Under the pieces are notes generated by a model. It did no database searches, was not told the origin of the DNA, and was given only the letters and a program-made list of their open reading frames with translations. The position numbers and the translations under genes were made by a program. Shown one piece after another: positions 1 through 9,284 of a DNA stretch of 64,000 nucleotides; position 1 is the first letter of the stretch, and every line of letters begins with the position of its first letter. This DNA is from Pedobacter sp. BS3 (GTDB lineage Bacteria > Bacteroidota > Bacteroidia > Sphingobacteriales > Sphingobacteriaceae): NCBI RefSeq assembly GCF_008274585.1, contig NZ_VTRT01000001.1:1-64000 (forward strand). The letters run 5' to 3'.

Positions 1-1205
1 TGACCGCTCTGATTCCGGCCATCCCAGCCTACATTGGGGTCGGTGGAATAGAACAGCCGTTTGCCGTCACGGGCGTAAACTTCTACGGTAGCGCTTTTAT
101 AGCATTTTAAATCGGGGATGATCCAGGTATCGTTCCTGCCATCGCCGTTGGGTGTAAAGGTGTTCACCAGCCTAAAACCTTCCAGTACGGTTACATCGCT
201 GGAAACAGTTAATCCAAGCGGGTTTACTGTTCCGTTTGCCGGGATCAGTTTTCCAACCATGGTATAAGTGCCCATTTTAAACGGATTGTAAACAGTTTTC
301 GGCGACCAGGTTATACCCGCCACACCGGTTGTACCATCCTCATAGGTTACAGCTACCTCTTTAGCTAAAGGCAGCAGTTCCTGGATGGTTTTTTCGGGTA
401 CCTGAATAGAGGGCACTGTGCCAACACTGGCAATTTTAGGAACAGCAATAACCGGCTCTTCATTTAATACGATATTATCAATATCAATAGTGGCCGTAAA
501 ATTTGGGTTATTAGAGAATTTATAGCTTGATAATTTGATACTTGGGGTATAAGCCGGATCTTCGTTTATAGCCAGTACCGCCATACCGTTCTCATTTACC
601 AGCCAAATGTCAGAAGCGTCATCTCCTACGGTAGATATATTTCCTGTAGGGTCAATATAACCTGCCGGGGATCCGCTGTTATTCACATACCACACAATGG
701 TTTGGGTACCAGAGAAAGTGCCATCAGCGGTTTGCGTAGGAGTAGCTACTTTAAATTCGCCGGCATTTTTGGTAGGGTTCAGGTAAAAGTTAGAGTGGGT
801 AACAGCCAGGCTCGGCCCACCGGGCGCCCCGGTCACTTCGCCTAAGGTAAACATAAAACCAGTAGGCACATTGGCATTATTGCCGGATATGGTGACCTCT
901 ACAGATACCTTCAGGAAAGAAGCTCCCGTAGCAGGTAGCCCGCTAAACTGTGTATTTTTTACAAAGCCTGAACGGTTAGTGCCGTCGGCATTGGTTTTTG
1001 TAAACCGCAGCTTACCATCTACAATGCCCATCGTCGCGTTTCCGCTAACCGCTATACTGTTAAAATTGTTTTGCTTAGTGGCCGAGGTAGGAAAATAGTC
1101 GCTAACATTTGTTGAGGAACTAAAATCCTGGGTAAAATAAATTTTCTGGGATCTACCGATATGCCAGGTAAACAGTATCCCCAAAAGTATTATATATCTT
1201 TTCAT
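1..1205 (-). CDS. Secreted protein with T9SS type B (gliding-motility C-terminal) sorting domain, 3' end cut off
   Basis: The reading frame starts at the ATG at 1205 and runs off the window edge, so about 401 codons are visible. It opens with a hydrophobic signal peptide (MKRYIILLGILFTWHIGRSQ). The middle is a beta-rich region, followed near the window edge by a bacterial Ig-like stretch (VTYEDGTTGVAGITW). The last visible part has the hallmark of gliding-motility-associated C-terminal domains (NTFTPNGDGRNDTW, then VYARDGKRLFYS and WDGRNQSG). That family is known to be exported by the type IX system and held at the cell surface. It is the last visible gene downstream of SusC-3/SusD-3, separated from SusD-3 by a heptamer repeat array. 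The exact role is unknown; surface adhesion or glycan binding is an inference. Confidence 0.85.
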   Translation of the reverse strand, partial: MKRYIILLGILFTWHIGRSQKIYFTQDFSSSTNVSDYFPTSATKQNNFNSIAVSGNATMGIVDGKLRFTKTNADGTNRSGFVKNTQFSGLPATGASFLKVSVEVTISGNNANVPTGFMFTLGEVTGAPGGPSLAVTHSNFYLNPTKNAGEFKVATPTQTADGTFSGTQTIVWYVNNSGSPAGYIDPTGNISTVGDDASDIWLVNENGMAVLAINEDPAYTPSIKLSSYKFSNNPNFTATIDIDNIVLNEEPVIAVPKIASVGTVPSIQVPEKTIQELLPLAKEVAVTYEDGTTGVAGITWSPKTVYNPFKMGTYTMVGKLIPANGTVNPLGLTVSSDVTVLEGFRLVNTFTPNGDGRNDTWIIPDLKCYKSATVEVYARDGKRLFYSTDPNVGWDGRNQSG

Positions 1206-1254
1206 GGTTGTTTAGTTTAAACTTTTACGTTATACGTGTTATTTTTTCATTATT

Positions 1255-1344
1255 CATTGTCAATTGTACATTGTCAATTGTACATTGTCAACTGTCCACT
1301 CTCAATTGTCCATTATCCATTGTCCACTGTCAACCCTCCACTCA
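1255..1344. repeat. Degenerate heptanucleotide tandem array (about 12 units)
   Basis: The gap before the SusD-3 stop codon reads as consecutive 7-base units: CATTGTC, AATTGTA, CATTGTC, AATTGTA, CATTGTC, AACTGTC, CACTCTC, AATTGTC, CATTATC, CATTGTC, CACTGTC, AACCCTC, and a last partial unit that merges with the stop codon at 1342-1344. Period 7 holds without slippage while individual bases vary. There is no spacer/repeat structure, so it is not a CRISPR. Similar heptamer arrays with other core sequences occur at 35022, 39508 and 61856. Confidence 0.85.
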
Positions 1345-3090
1345 GTTTCCCCATCCCGGGTTCTGTGGACCGAAGTTTTTATTCTGAAGCCGCTCTGTGG
1401 CCGGAACAGGGAACAACAGGAACCGGGGCACGGTTACATTAAGCGTAGGCTTGTAAACCGTATTATAAGCGCTGTATAATTTAGTGGTATTATTAAATGT
1501 AAGGGTAAGGGGATCCATTGCGGTGTATGTAGGATACCCGGCGCCGGTAATCTTATTTTGAAACCGGTACAAAAACTGGTACGCGTACATGGTTTCATCA
1601 TAGCTGCGGGGGCTACGCATCCGCACCAGGTCAAACCAGCGCTGACCTTCGCCTACCAGCTCCAGGCCACGTTCATCAAAGATCTTCATCCTGAACTTAT
1701 CCTTATCTCCCGCCGTAACGGTTGTTAAATTGGCAGGAATAGCCCTTGCAACACCATTGGCGTTGCGGGCCCGCTCTCTGACTTTGTTAAAGGCTGCCAG
1801 GGCGTCGGCGTTAGGGCCGTATAGCTCATTTAAGGCTTCGGCCTTGATCAGGTACAGCTCTGCCAGGCGGATAATAAAGAAATCGTTACCGTGATTACGG
1901 CTATCCTTGCCGGTAGGATCAATATATTTCCGGCACAGTGGGTACGGGATAGTATAATTAGAAGCACCCGACGGAACCGGGGTTGGATAGATATAATACG
2001 TACGGTTCTGCCGCCCGGTTGCACTTTGCCAGAAAGCGGCTTCGTTGCGGTAATCCAGTACATCGCCGGCAGAAGATGCATAATCGCCGGTACGGTAATA
2101 ATCGGCAAACCAGGGCATTACCCGGTAGGTAGCATCGCCGTTCTGCTCATCGCCGTTGGCCGATACAAAATAGGTATCTACACCATTAAACCGTAACGCA
2201 TACTCAGAACCGGCAGCTGACATTCCGCGGGTGGTACCATCGGTCTGAAAACGGATACCGAAGATCACTTCTTTATAGGCCTGCAGTTCTTTTGCCACTT
2301 CAAACAGATCGGCATAATCATTTATTAAAGAATATTGCCCGCTGGTAAGTACCGAATCGGCATAGGTAACCGAGCTCTGAAACTGTGCGGTTCCATCCTG
2401 GCCATGTAATGTAAGCTGGTCGCCATAGGTGAGGTATGCCTGTGCCAATAATGCTTGTGCTGCACCCTTAGAAGCACGCCCCAGCTCTGATATGGTAATG
2501 GAACTTTGTAGGGGAAGACGTTCTGAGGCTGCTTTAAAATCCTTAAATATCTGGGCGTAGGTTTCATCTACAGATGCCCTGGGCAGGTAAAAATTACTAT
2601 TTATGGAAGTGGGTTCAAGCCGTAACGGAACTCCGCCATATAAGCGTACCAGGTAATAATAGCAAAAGGCCCGGATAAAATAAGCATCGCCATAGGCTCT
2701 TTTCTTAAAGTCAGCGTTAAGCTGCATGTTATCCAGCACATTGATCAGGTTATTGGCATTTGCAATAGATGCATACAGGTTATCCCACATGGGGGCGGTA
2801 TGCTGGTTGGTAAAGGTACGCTGGCCATAAGGGCCGAAATCGTAACCTGCTTCCGAATAAAAATCATCTGCACAAAGCACAAGCATCAGGTGTCCTAAAT
2901 ATTTAAACATGTTTGAATCATTCAGGCGGGCATACGTGCCATTAATAATCGCGGTTACATCGTTCTGGGTGGTGATGGTTGCCGGGGTCGGCTGATCTTT
3001 AATATGCTCGTCAAGGCTACACGACTGGACAGTCAGCAATGCCACCGTGGTTAATACAATATAGAAACATTTCAGAGTTTTCATTTTCAT
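1342..3090 (-). CDS. SusD/RagB-family outer-membrane nutrient-binding lipoprotein (SusD-3)
   Basis: This 582-residue protein has a lipoprotein signal peptide with the lipid-attachment cysteine at about residue 24 (LTVQSCSLDE). The length is typical of SusD/RagB proteins, which cap the SusC channel on the cell surface and bind the glycan or peptide. C-terminal landmarks of the family are visible: a FFIIRLAELYLIKAEALNE helix, then FNKVRERA and FDERGLELVGEGQRWFDLVR. The gene begins 14 bp after the SusC-3 stop, the usual order for such pairs. An ATG two codons further in is an equally good start. The substrate cannot be read from the sequence. Confidence 0.95.
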   Translation of the reverse strand: MKMKTLKCFYIVLTTVALLTVQSCSLDEHIKDQPTPATITTQNDVTAIINGTYARLNDSNMFKYLGHLMLVLCADDFYSEAGYDFGPYGQRTFTNQHTAPMWDNLYASIANANNLINVLDNMQLNADFKKRAYGDAYFIRAFCYYYLVRLYGGVPLRLEPTSINSNFYLPRASVDETYAQIFKDFKAASERLPLQSSITISELGRASKGAAQALLAQAYLTYGDQLTLHGQDGTAQFQSSVTYADSVLTSGQYSLINDYADLFEVAKELQAYKEVIFGIRFQTDGTTRGMSAAGSEYALRFNGVDTYFVSANGDEQNGDATYRVMPWFADYYRTGDYASSAGDVLDYRNEAAFWQSATGRQNRTYYIYPTPVPSGASNYTIPYPLCRKYIDPTGKDSRNHGNDFFIIRLAELYLIKAEALNELYGPNADALAAFNKVRERARNANGVARAIPANLTTVTAGDKDKFRMKIFDERGLELVGEGQRWFDLVRMRSPRSYDETMYAYQFLYRFQNKITGAGYPTYTAMDPLTLTFNNTTKLYSAYNTVYKPTLNVTVPRFLLFPVPATERLQNKNFGPQNPGWGN

Positions 3091-3104
3091 TAAGTTTAAA
3101 TCAG

Positions 3105-6100
3105 TTAAAATATCACTTTCACTCCGGCAGATAACGAACGGGCCTGTGGCAGGGTAGCTATATCAATACCGTTATTGAGCGAGCTTTGCCCGAATGAATT
3201 TACATTGGGATCATAACCGGTGTATTTGGTAAGCGTAAGCAGGTTGGTACCGGTTACAAATACCTTTATTTTACTGATGTTCAAAACCTTAGAAGTATTA
3301 AGAGTATATCCCAGGGTGATATTCTGTATTCTGAAGAACGATGCATCCTCCACCATCCAGTCGGGGAAACGCCCTTGTAAACGTACTGCATCTGCAGTAA
3401 GGGCCGGGTATAGATTGCTGGTACCTTCGCCTTTCCAGCGCCCCAGGTAAGCATCACGTAATGAATTTCCGCCTACATTGGCCGTGTTCGCACCGATCAT
3501 CCAGCGGTTCATATTTAACAACTGGGCGCCATAGCTGCCAAAACAGGTCATGCTGGCCGAAAACTTCTTCCAGGTAAAATTGGTAGTAAACCCGTAGGTA
3601 AAATCGGGCGTAGCCTTTCCAATAACTGTTTTATCATCATCAGATATCTGCCCGTCGCCATTTACATCTACATACCTGATCATACCCGGGCGTATAGTTC
3701 CCTTAACCGGATCATTGGCCAGGGCAGGGTCATGATCGATCTCGGCCTGGTTCTGGTAAATACCATTGGTTTTAAATCCCCAGAAAGAGGATATGCTATG
3801 CCCCGGAACCGCCGCGGTAACCGGCAGGTTTAGCACATAGCTGCCATTGGCAAAAAACTTGCGCCCGTAAGCAATGCCGGCATCGCCCATATTATTTACC
3901 TTGCTGTTAACCAGCGAGAAATTTGCGCTGATATCCAGCGACTTGTTTCTCTTTCTGAGCAGCGAGTACGATGCTTCAACATCAATACCCTTATTGGTTA
4001 CCTTACCCATATTGGTATAGTAAGTTGACATTCCCGCCGATCCGGGCAGTGGCAAATTGATCAACAGGTCTGTAGTTACTTTGCTGTAGGCATCAACGGT
4101 AAGGCTAAGCTTATCTTTCAAAAACCCGAAATCGCCACCCAGGTTATACTGTGTGGTCTTTTCCCATCTTAGATTAGGGTTTACAAAATTCTCTACCACG
4201 TAGCCGGTACTGGTGGTGGTTACCCCCATCGGGTAAAAATTCAATCCGTAAGATGCTTGTGAACCGCCAATGGAGATGTTATCATTACCGGCAACACCTA
4301 CACTGGCACGCAGCTTGAGCGATGACATGAATTTAACTTGTTCTTTAAAAAAGTCTTCGTTAGTTGCGTTCCAGGCAAAGCCCAGCGAAGGGTAGAACTG
4401 CCACTTGTGCCCGGGTGCAAGACGGGATGAACCATCATAACGGCCGGTTGCCATAATAGAATACCGCCTGTTGTAGGTATAATTTATCCGGCCAAGCACT
4501 GATTCTAAAGCTCTTGCCTTATCGGTGTTAGAGTACCTGCCCGGATAGCCCGCCCCTTTCATATTAAAATAAGTCAGGGTATTTGACGGGAAATTAAGGT
4601 TGGTTACGCTACCCGAAGTCCTAAACCATTGCTGCCATGAAAAACCGCCAACAGCATTGATGGAATGTTTACGGTTATATACCTTTTTAAACGTAAGCAG
4701 GTTATCGATCAGGTAGTTTGAATTGTCATTCTCGGCCTGCATGGCAGAGCCTCCAGGTGCATTATCGCCAATGTTTGTACCGGTGGGGTAATACACATTA
4801 CGGCGTGAGTATATATCGTTTATCCCGGCACGTAGCTGATACGATAACGAGGGATTGAATTTGTAATCGAGCGAGAAGTTGGAGATAAGCGTACGCATAG
4901 CGGTACGGTCAGTCACCTTATACAACAAGGTTAAGGGATTATTGGTAAAGGTTTCCTCATCCTCATCACCGCTGTTATCGGCACTTGTCGGTTCGCGTAA
5001 AGGGTTATACCATAAGGCGCCTAATACTACTGATGAACCTGCCAGACCTGTCCAGCTGGACTGTAAGCCAAATTTACGATCGGTCAATGACAGAGCTGTG
5101 CGTAACCCGAGCGTAAGCTTAGGACTTACATTCCGCTCATAATTTAGCCGGACGCCGCCTTTTCTGTACCCGGCGTTAATAATGATACTTTGCTGATCTG
5201 AATAATTGCCGCTAAGCAGGTAATTGTATTTTTTGTTTTCACGGCCAGAAAACGATATCTGGTAATCCTGCGAAAGCGCATTACGGTATATCAGATCCTG
5301 CCAGTCGGTATTGGGCATTCTGGATGCCGTATCAAGCTGGGCCTGCTTATAGGTAGGCGCCAGCCCATCGTTGACCATTGCTTCATTTTTAAACAGCATG
5401 TACTCGTAGTTATTAAGCAGTGGTATCTTCTTGGGCAGCTGGCTTACATCAAAACGGCTTGAGAACGCTATATTATCTTTGGCATTACCTTTACCGGATT
5501 TGGTTGTAATAAGCACTACCCCGTTAGAGCCCCGGGAACCATAAATGGCTGTTGAGGAGGCGTCTTTCAGGATCTCTATAGACGCAATATCGTTAGGATT
5601 CAAAGCGGCCAGCGGATCGGATGGCGGAATATCAGAGCCATCGTCAGAATTTGAGTCGCCGGCATACGTGGCGCTGAAAGAAGATTCTATAGGCTGGCCG
5701 TCAATAACAATGAGCGGTTGATTGCTGCCGGTAACGGAGGTCATACCACGTATATTAAACGTCATGGCCCCACCCGGCTCGCCGGTATTGGTAATGATAT
5801 TTACCCCGGCTACTTTACCCTGCAGCGCTTCAGGTACCGATACCGCTTTTATTTCATCCACATCGCCCAGCTTTGCCGATGTGATCGCCCCGGTAATATC
5901 GCTTTTCTGCATGGTTCCGTAACCTACAACAACCACCTCATCAAGCGTTGTTGCGGTAGATGTCAATACTACATCCAATTGCGGTTTGCCGGCTATACGG
6001 ACTTCTTTTCGCTCAAAGCCAAGATAAGTAAACACTAAAACACCATCTGATGGAGCGTTAATGGTGTACCGGCCTTCCGCATTGGTATTAACACCTTTGT

Positions 6101-6299
6101 TGGTTCCTTTAATTTTGATACTGACACCCGCCAACGGCTCACCGTCTGACGATTTGACGATACCCGTTACCCGGATATCTTCCAGAGAGCGCATTGCAGC
6201 CTTTGCCCCGGTATAGGTGCTGAGCAGTACCAGGAAAACAAGGCCCAATAGTTGGGAGCGGGCGCATCGGCCTCTCCTGATCATAATGGTTTTATTCAT
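3105..6299 (-). CDS. SusC/RagA-family TonB-linked outer-membrane transporter (SusC-3)
   Basis: This 1064-residue protein has a signal peptide, then a carboxypeptidase-regulatory-like domain (about residues 42-112, VTGIVKSSDGEPLAGV). The TonB-box-like signature DEVVVVGYG lies at about 120-128. A plug domain follows (GVVLITTKSGKG at its end) and then a long beta-barrel. A typical Asp-rich SusC loop (DVNGDGQISDDDK) is present near the C-terminus. SusC proteins import oligomers across the outer membrane using TonB energy, together with their SusD lid. It is followed by SusD-3. A strong hairpin at 6364-6396 separates it from the beta-helix gene upstream, so it may have its own promoter. Confidence 0.96.
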   Translation of the reverse strand: MNKTIMIRRGRCARSQLLGLVFLVLLSTYTGAKAAMRSLEDIRVTGIVKSSDGEPLAGVSIKIKGTNKGVNTNAEGRYTINAPSDGVLVFTYLGFERKEVRIAGKPQLDVVLTSTATTLDEVVVVGYGTMQKSDITGAITSAKLGDVDEIKAVSVPEALQGKVAGVNIITNTGEPGGAMTFNIRGMTSVTGSNQPLIVIDGQPIESSFSATYAGDSNSDDGSDIPPSDPLAALNPNDIASIEILKDASSTAIYGSRGSNGVVLITTKSGKGNAKDNIAFSSRFDVSQLPKKIPLLNNYEYMLFKNEAMVNDGLAPTYKQAQLDTASRMPNTDWQDLIYRNALSQDYQISFSGRENKKYNYLLSGNYSDQQSIIINAGYRKGGVRLNYERNVSPKLTLGLRTALSLTDRKFGLQSSWTGLAGSSVVLGALWYNPLREPTSADNSGDEDEETFTNNPLTLLYKVTDRTAMRTLISNFSLDYKFNPSLSYQLRAGINDIYSRRNVYYPTGTNIGDNAPGGSAMQAENDNSNYLIDNLLTFKKVYNRKHSINAVGGFSWQQWFRTSGSVTNLNFPSNTLTYFNMKGAGYPGRYSNTDKARALESVLGRINYTYNRRYSIMATGRYDGSSRLAPGHKWQFYPSLGFAWNATNEDFFKEQVKFMSSLKLRASVGVAGNDNISIGGSQASYGLNFYPMGVTTTSTGYVVENFVNPNLRWEKTTQYNLGGDFGFLKDKLSLTVDAYSKVTTDLLINLPLPGSAGMSTYYTNMGKVTNKGIDVEASYSLLRKRNKSLDISANFSLVNSKVNNMGDAGIAYGRKFFANGSYVLNLPVTAAVPGHSISSFWGFKTNGIYQNQAEIDHDPALANDPVKGTIRPGMIRYVDVNGDGQISDDDKTVIGKATPDFTYGFTTNFTWKKFSASMTCFGSYGAQLLNMNRWMIGANTANVGGNSLRDAYLGRWKGEGTSNLYPALTADAVRLQGRFPDWMVEDASFFRIQNITLGYTLNTSKVLNISKIKVFVTGTNLLTLTKYTGYDPNVNSFGQSSLNNGIDIATLPQARSLSAGVKVIF

Positions 6300-6363
6300 T
6301 GTGCTTATATTTAAGTTAAAGTTTTTATTATTTATTAAATCGGTACGGATAAGATAATAGCTA

Positions 6364-6396
6364 CCACAGCCCTTTTTTCAAGCAAAAAGGCTGTGG
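6364..6396 (-). terminator. Hairpin between the beta-helix gene and SusC-3
   Basis: Inverted arms CCACAGCC (6364-6371) and GGCTGTGG (6389-6396), extended inwards by a T-run facing an A-run, form a stable stem. It lies 27 bp after the stop of the 949-residue gene on the minus strand. No long U-tract follows, so it could be a terminator, an attenuator or an RNA-stability element that sets SusC-3/SusD-3 expression apart. Confidence 0.6.
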
Positions 6397-6423
6397 CAGA
6401 ATCAGATGTATAGTATAGTTAAC

Positions 6424-9273
6424 TTATCGTTTTACAAACCTGTCGCTGCCAAGCAGCTCAAGCGTCAACGCATCACGCACCTCAAGTATGTATATTCCAC
6501 TGTAAAGCGTAGAAACATTCAGGGCTGCATCTTTATCCGCAGCATTGATCAGAGAACGATGAACCTGCTTACCCTGCATGGTGTACACAGTTGCCTGCAA
6601 CTGCTGCCTGCCCTGATCTTTAAGCAGCACATGCACCTGATCTTTTGCCGGGTTGGGATACACCTGCACGGTACTACCCGATCTTGCCATGGTAAAATCA
6701 AGCGCAACTATTGTTTTAAAATCTACTGATGTACCGTCAAAATCCTGCTGTTTCAGCCGGTAATAATTCAGCCCCGGGTACGGGTTGTTATCTAAGAATG
6801 AGTAAGCAAGGGGCCGGGCAGCATTTCCCGCCCCTTTTACATCCCCTAATTCATGAAACGAATTACCATCGGTTGACCGCTCGATGATGAAACGGGCATT
6901 ATTTTGTTCTGATGCAGTTTGCCAGGTAAGGTAAGAACCGTTAAACTGCTTACGGCCTGTAAATGCCGTTAGCTCAACCGGCAAAGCCGAGTTTGTGCCG
7001 GGCCCGTTATAAAAGCCCAGGTTTGGCGCCTCCGAGGCAGAAACCGGGTTGCCGAAATAATCCAGCCCGCCGTTATTGGCTATCACGATGCCGGTTGTCA
7101 AGGCTGGCGAGCCGGGCTTCAGCTTATATCCGCCAACCGTACTCAGGCCGGTTGTAGCCGTTCCCGGCTCTACAAACAAAGGATCTGATGTGCTGTTCGA
7201 CCCGGCATTGATCTGCGACGGTAGATTGGTACGGTAAAAAATATTATTGGTGATGGTCCTATTCTGTTTGCCATCATCAAACATAATATACCTCGGGTTT
7301 CCAACTGCATTGGCATCGGCATTATATACAATGTTATTCTGGTAGGTATAGGTATGCGCAACATTCTCAACTTCCTTGATGATGGCCGGCTTTAAGCCTG
7401 CACCGATATAAAAGGTATTATTATAGATCTGGGCGCTGGTAAACTCGAAATTGATCTTTACCAGGTCTCCTTTATCATTCTGGCTCACGTTGTATCGTGC
7501 TATAACATTATCGTCACGTGGATCTGTACAAAATACGATCAGACCGTCGCTATTATCGTGGCTGTAGCTGTACTGCCAGATGGTTCCCGGACTATTGAGA
7601 TCCGGATCGTACAGACTACCGTCAAAGTCACCATTTTCAAGGGCACGGTTCAGGTAACCTTCGTTATACTGAAAAACGGTATTGCGTGAGCTCCTTGAAA
7701 AAATGGTATTGCCTGTCGTTCCGGTTGCGGTTTCATAACACAGGTTATGCTCTACCAGGCCACCGTCTGCCAGACGGATGATCATGGCATTTTTAGAAAT
7801 ATGATGGATCACGTTATTACGTATCACCAGGTTAGTAATTCTCCGATTGTTCCAGTTGGCACTGCCCGGATAATTGGAGGAAGAAACTTCATTGTTGGTT
7901 ACAATACCCTGATTCTGGCAGTTATAAATCAGGCATCCTTCTACCAGGATATCATCATATCTTGTAGCTACTGCATCATCGTTACTCACCGTAAAGTAAA
8001 TTCCTGCTGATCTTTTATCTGATAATGCACCGCCAATAGTCCCTCTTATATTGTGAACTTCCAGATTTTTTAAATGTATATGCTGTACCAGACCGAAATT
8101 TGACGCATTTATCTCTACCCCCCTTCTTTCAGCATCAGAAGATCCATCATTAACAATTTCCAGATTATTAATCTCCCAAAAAGACTGATTAAAGAGCTTA
8201 ACTACACCATTCGCAATTATTCCATTGCCATCGAAAAGGGGTTTGGCACTATCACCATATTTATCTATAATTATAGGATTTCCTGACTCACCCGAACCTA
8301 AGGGAGCTAACTGGCCATTCCATATTCCACCGCCTTTAAACAATAGTTTAGAACCTGGTTTAAAAACAGATGAATTCACCCGGGCCAGTGATTTCCATGC
8401 AGTTGCTATTGATAATCCATCGTTATTATCATTACCATCATTAGAATCAATATAGTAAGTTCCTACAGCAACTTCTGTAAGAGACAATGAGGCCATCCCA
8501 GACCAGGTTGTTCCCACCCGCATTTCATCAATTTCTAATTTCATATTTTGATTATTAGTATTACCATGGCCAATGATAACACGTTTAATTGCCCCTGTAT
8601 TAGTGACATTACCAGTGGCAGCACCTGAGGTACGCAAGGTATATGGGGGCTCATAATTACTATAAAAACTAGCCAAAGGAGGGTTTAACCATAGTTTTAC
8701 AGAGTGGGAAGGACTTGAAGGATCTGCAGTATTAGGATCTGTATCTGAAGTGGAATATGACACCACGACATGGTAGGTCGTATTTGGATTCAGATCATAG
8801 CTTAACCACTGATTAAGCCCCCTTTTTCCGTACCCTATGTTAAATTTTGTATTGTCAGTGGGACTAGCCCTAATATATATCGGAACAATGATATTGGTAG
8901 CAGAAGCACCATTATTCAGCCTGATAAAATAGTCACCTTCAGTAGAACCAGGCACAGTTAAAACACGGAATACGAATGAGTAATACACATTATCAGGATA
9001 AGGTGTAGTAGCTGGGTCAAAAGCTGAATAAGCTCCATCCGCACTACCCATTAAGGTAATTTTATTGCCCGGGCCGGTCAGACCGGAATAAGGAAGTGAT
9101 CCTTCGGTAACGAATATCCCTGAATTAGTTCCAACCCATTTACCGCTACTTTGTATTTCCAGACCACTTGTTTCACTTGGTGTATAATCAAAATGATCCT
9201 GAAATGTCTGTGCGCTCCCTATCATGGGAAGCAGAAACAGGAGCATCACATAAAGTAAATTATTTTTCTTCAT
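6424..9273 (-). CDS. Secreted LamG-like + right-handed beta-helix protein with T9SS type A sorting domain
   Basis: This 949-residue protein has a signal peptide (LLFLLPMIGSAQ). A LamG-like beta-sandwich (about residues 22-270) contains an IDEMRVGT strand. A right-handed parallel beta-helix then begins at YYIDSNDGNDNNDG, a common opening of secreted polysaccharide lyases and related enzymes. The C-terminal 75 residues are a T9SS type A sorting domain (VQVYPNPAKDQVHVLL, ending GIYILEVRD). It is therefore predicted to cross the outer membrane and act at or outside the cell surface, probably on a polysaccharide. No catalytic residues can be assigned with certainty. It shares the YYIDSNDGND opening with the 492-residue protein at 14774 and the LamG-like module with the genes at 9285 and 11572. 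Confidence 0.88.
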   Translation of the reverse strand: MKKNNLLYVMLLFLLPMIGSAQTFQDHFDYTPSETSGLEIQSSGKWVGTNSGIFVTEGSLPYSGLTGPGNKITLMGSADGAYSAFDPATTPYPDNVYYSFVFRVLTVPGSTEGDYFIRLNNGASATNIIVPIYIRASPTDNTKFNIGYGKRGLNQWLSYDLNPNTTYHVVVSYSTSDTDPNTADPSSPSHSVKLWLNPPLASFYSNYEPPYTLRTSGAATGNVTNTGAIKRVIIGHGNTNNQNMKLEIDEMRVGTTWSGMASLSLTEVAVGTYYIDSNDGNDNNDGLSIATAWKSLARVNSSVFKPGSKLLFKGGGIWNGQLAPLGSGESGNPIIIDKYGDSAKPLFDGNGIIANGVVKLFNQSFWEINNLEIVNDGSSDAERRGVEINASNFGLVQHIHLKNLEVHNIRGTIGGALSDKRSAGIYFTVSNDDAVATRYDDILVEGCLIYNCQNQGIVTNNEVSSSNYPGSANWNNRRITNLVIRNNVIHHISKNAMIIRLADGGLVEHNLCYETATGTTGNTIFSRSSRNTVFQYNEGYLNRALENGDFDGSLYDPDLNSPGTIWQYSYSHDNSDGLIVFCTDPRDDNVIARYNVSQNDKGDLVKINFEFTSAQIYNNTFYIGAGLKPAIIKEVENVAHTYTYQNNIVYNADANAVGNPRYIMFDDGKQNRTITNNIFYRTNLPSQINAGSNSTSDPLFVEPGTATTGLSTVGGYKLKPGSPALTTGIVIANNGGLDYFGNPVSASEAPNLGFYNGPGTNSALPVELTAFTGRKQFNGSYLTWQTASEQNNARFIIERSTDGNSFHELGDVKGAGNAARPLAYSFLDNNPYPGLNYYRLKQQDFDGTSVDFKTIVALDFTMARSGSTVQVYPNPAKDQVHVLLKDQGRQQLQATVYTMQGKQVHRSLINAADKDAALNVSTLYSGIYILEVRDALTLELLGSDRFVKR

Positions 9274-9284
9274 AACAAGTTTAT

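Noticed and set aside
1255-1344. CRISPR array
   Set aside because: Units are 7 bp without spacers.
1236-1479. Two plus-strand open frames over the heptamer array
   Set aside because: Products are repetitive readings of the array (IVNCTLS-type repeats); frame openness comes from the 7-bp period.
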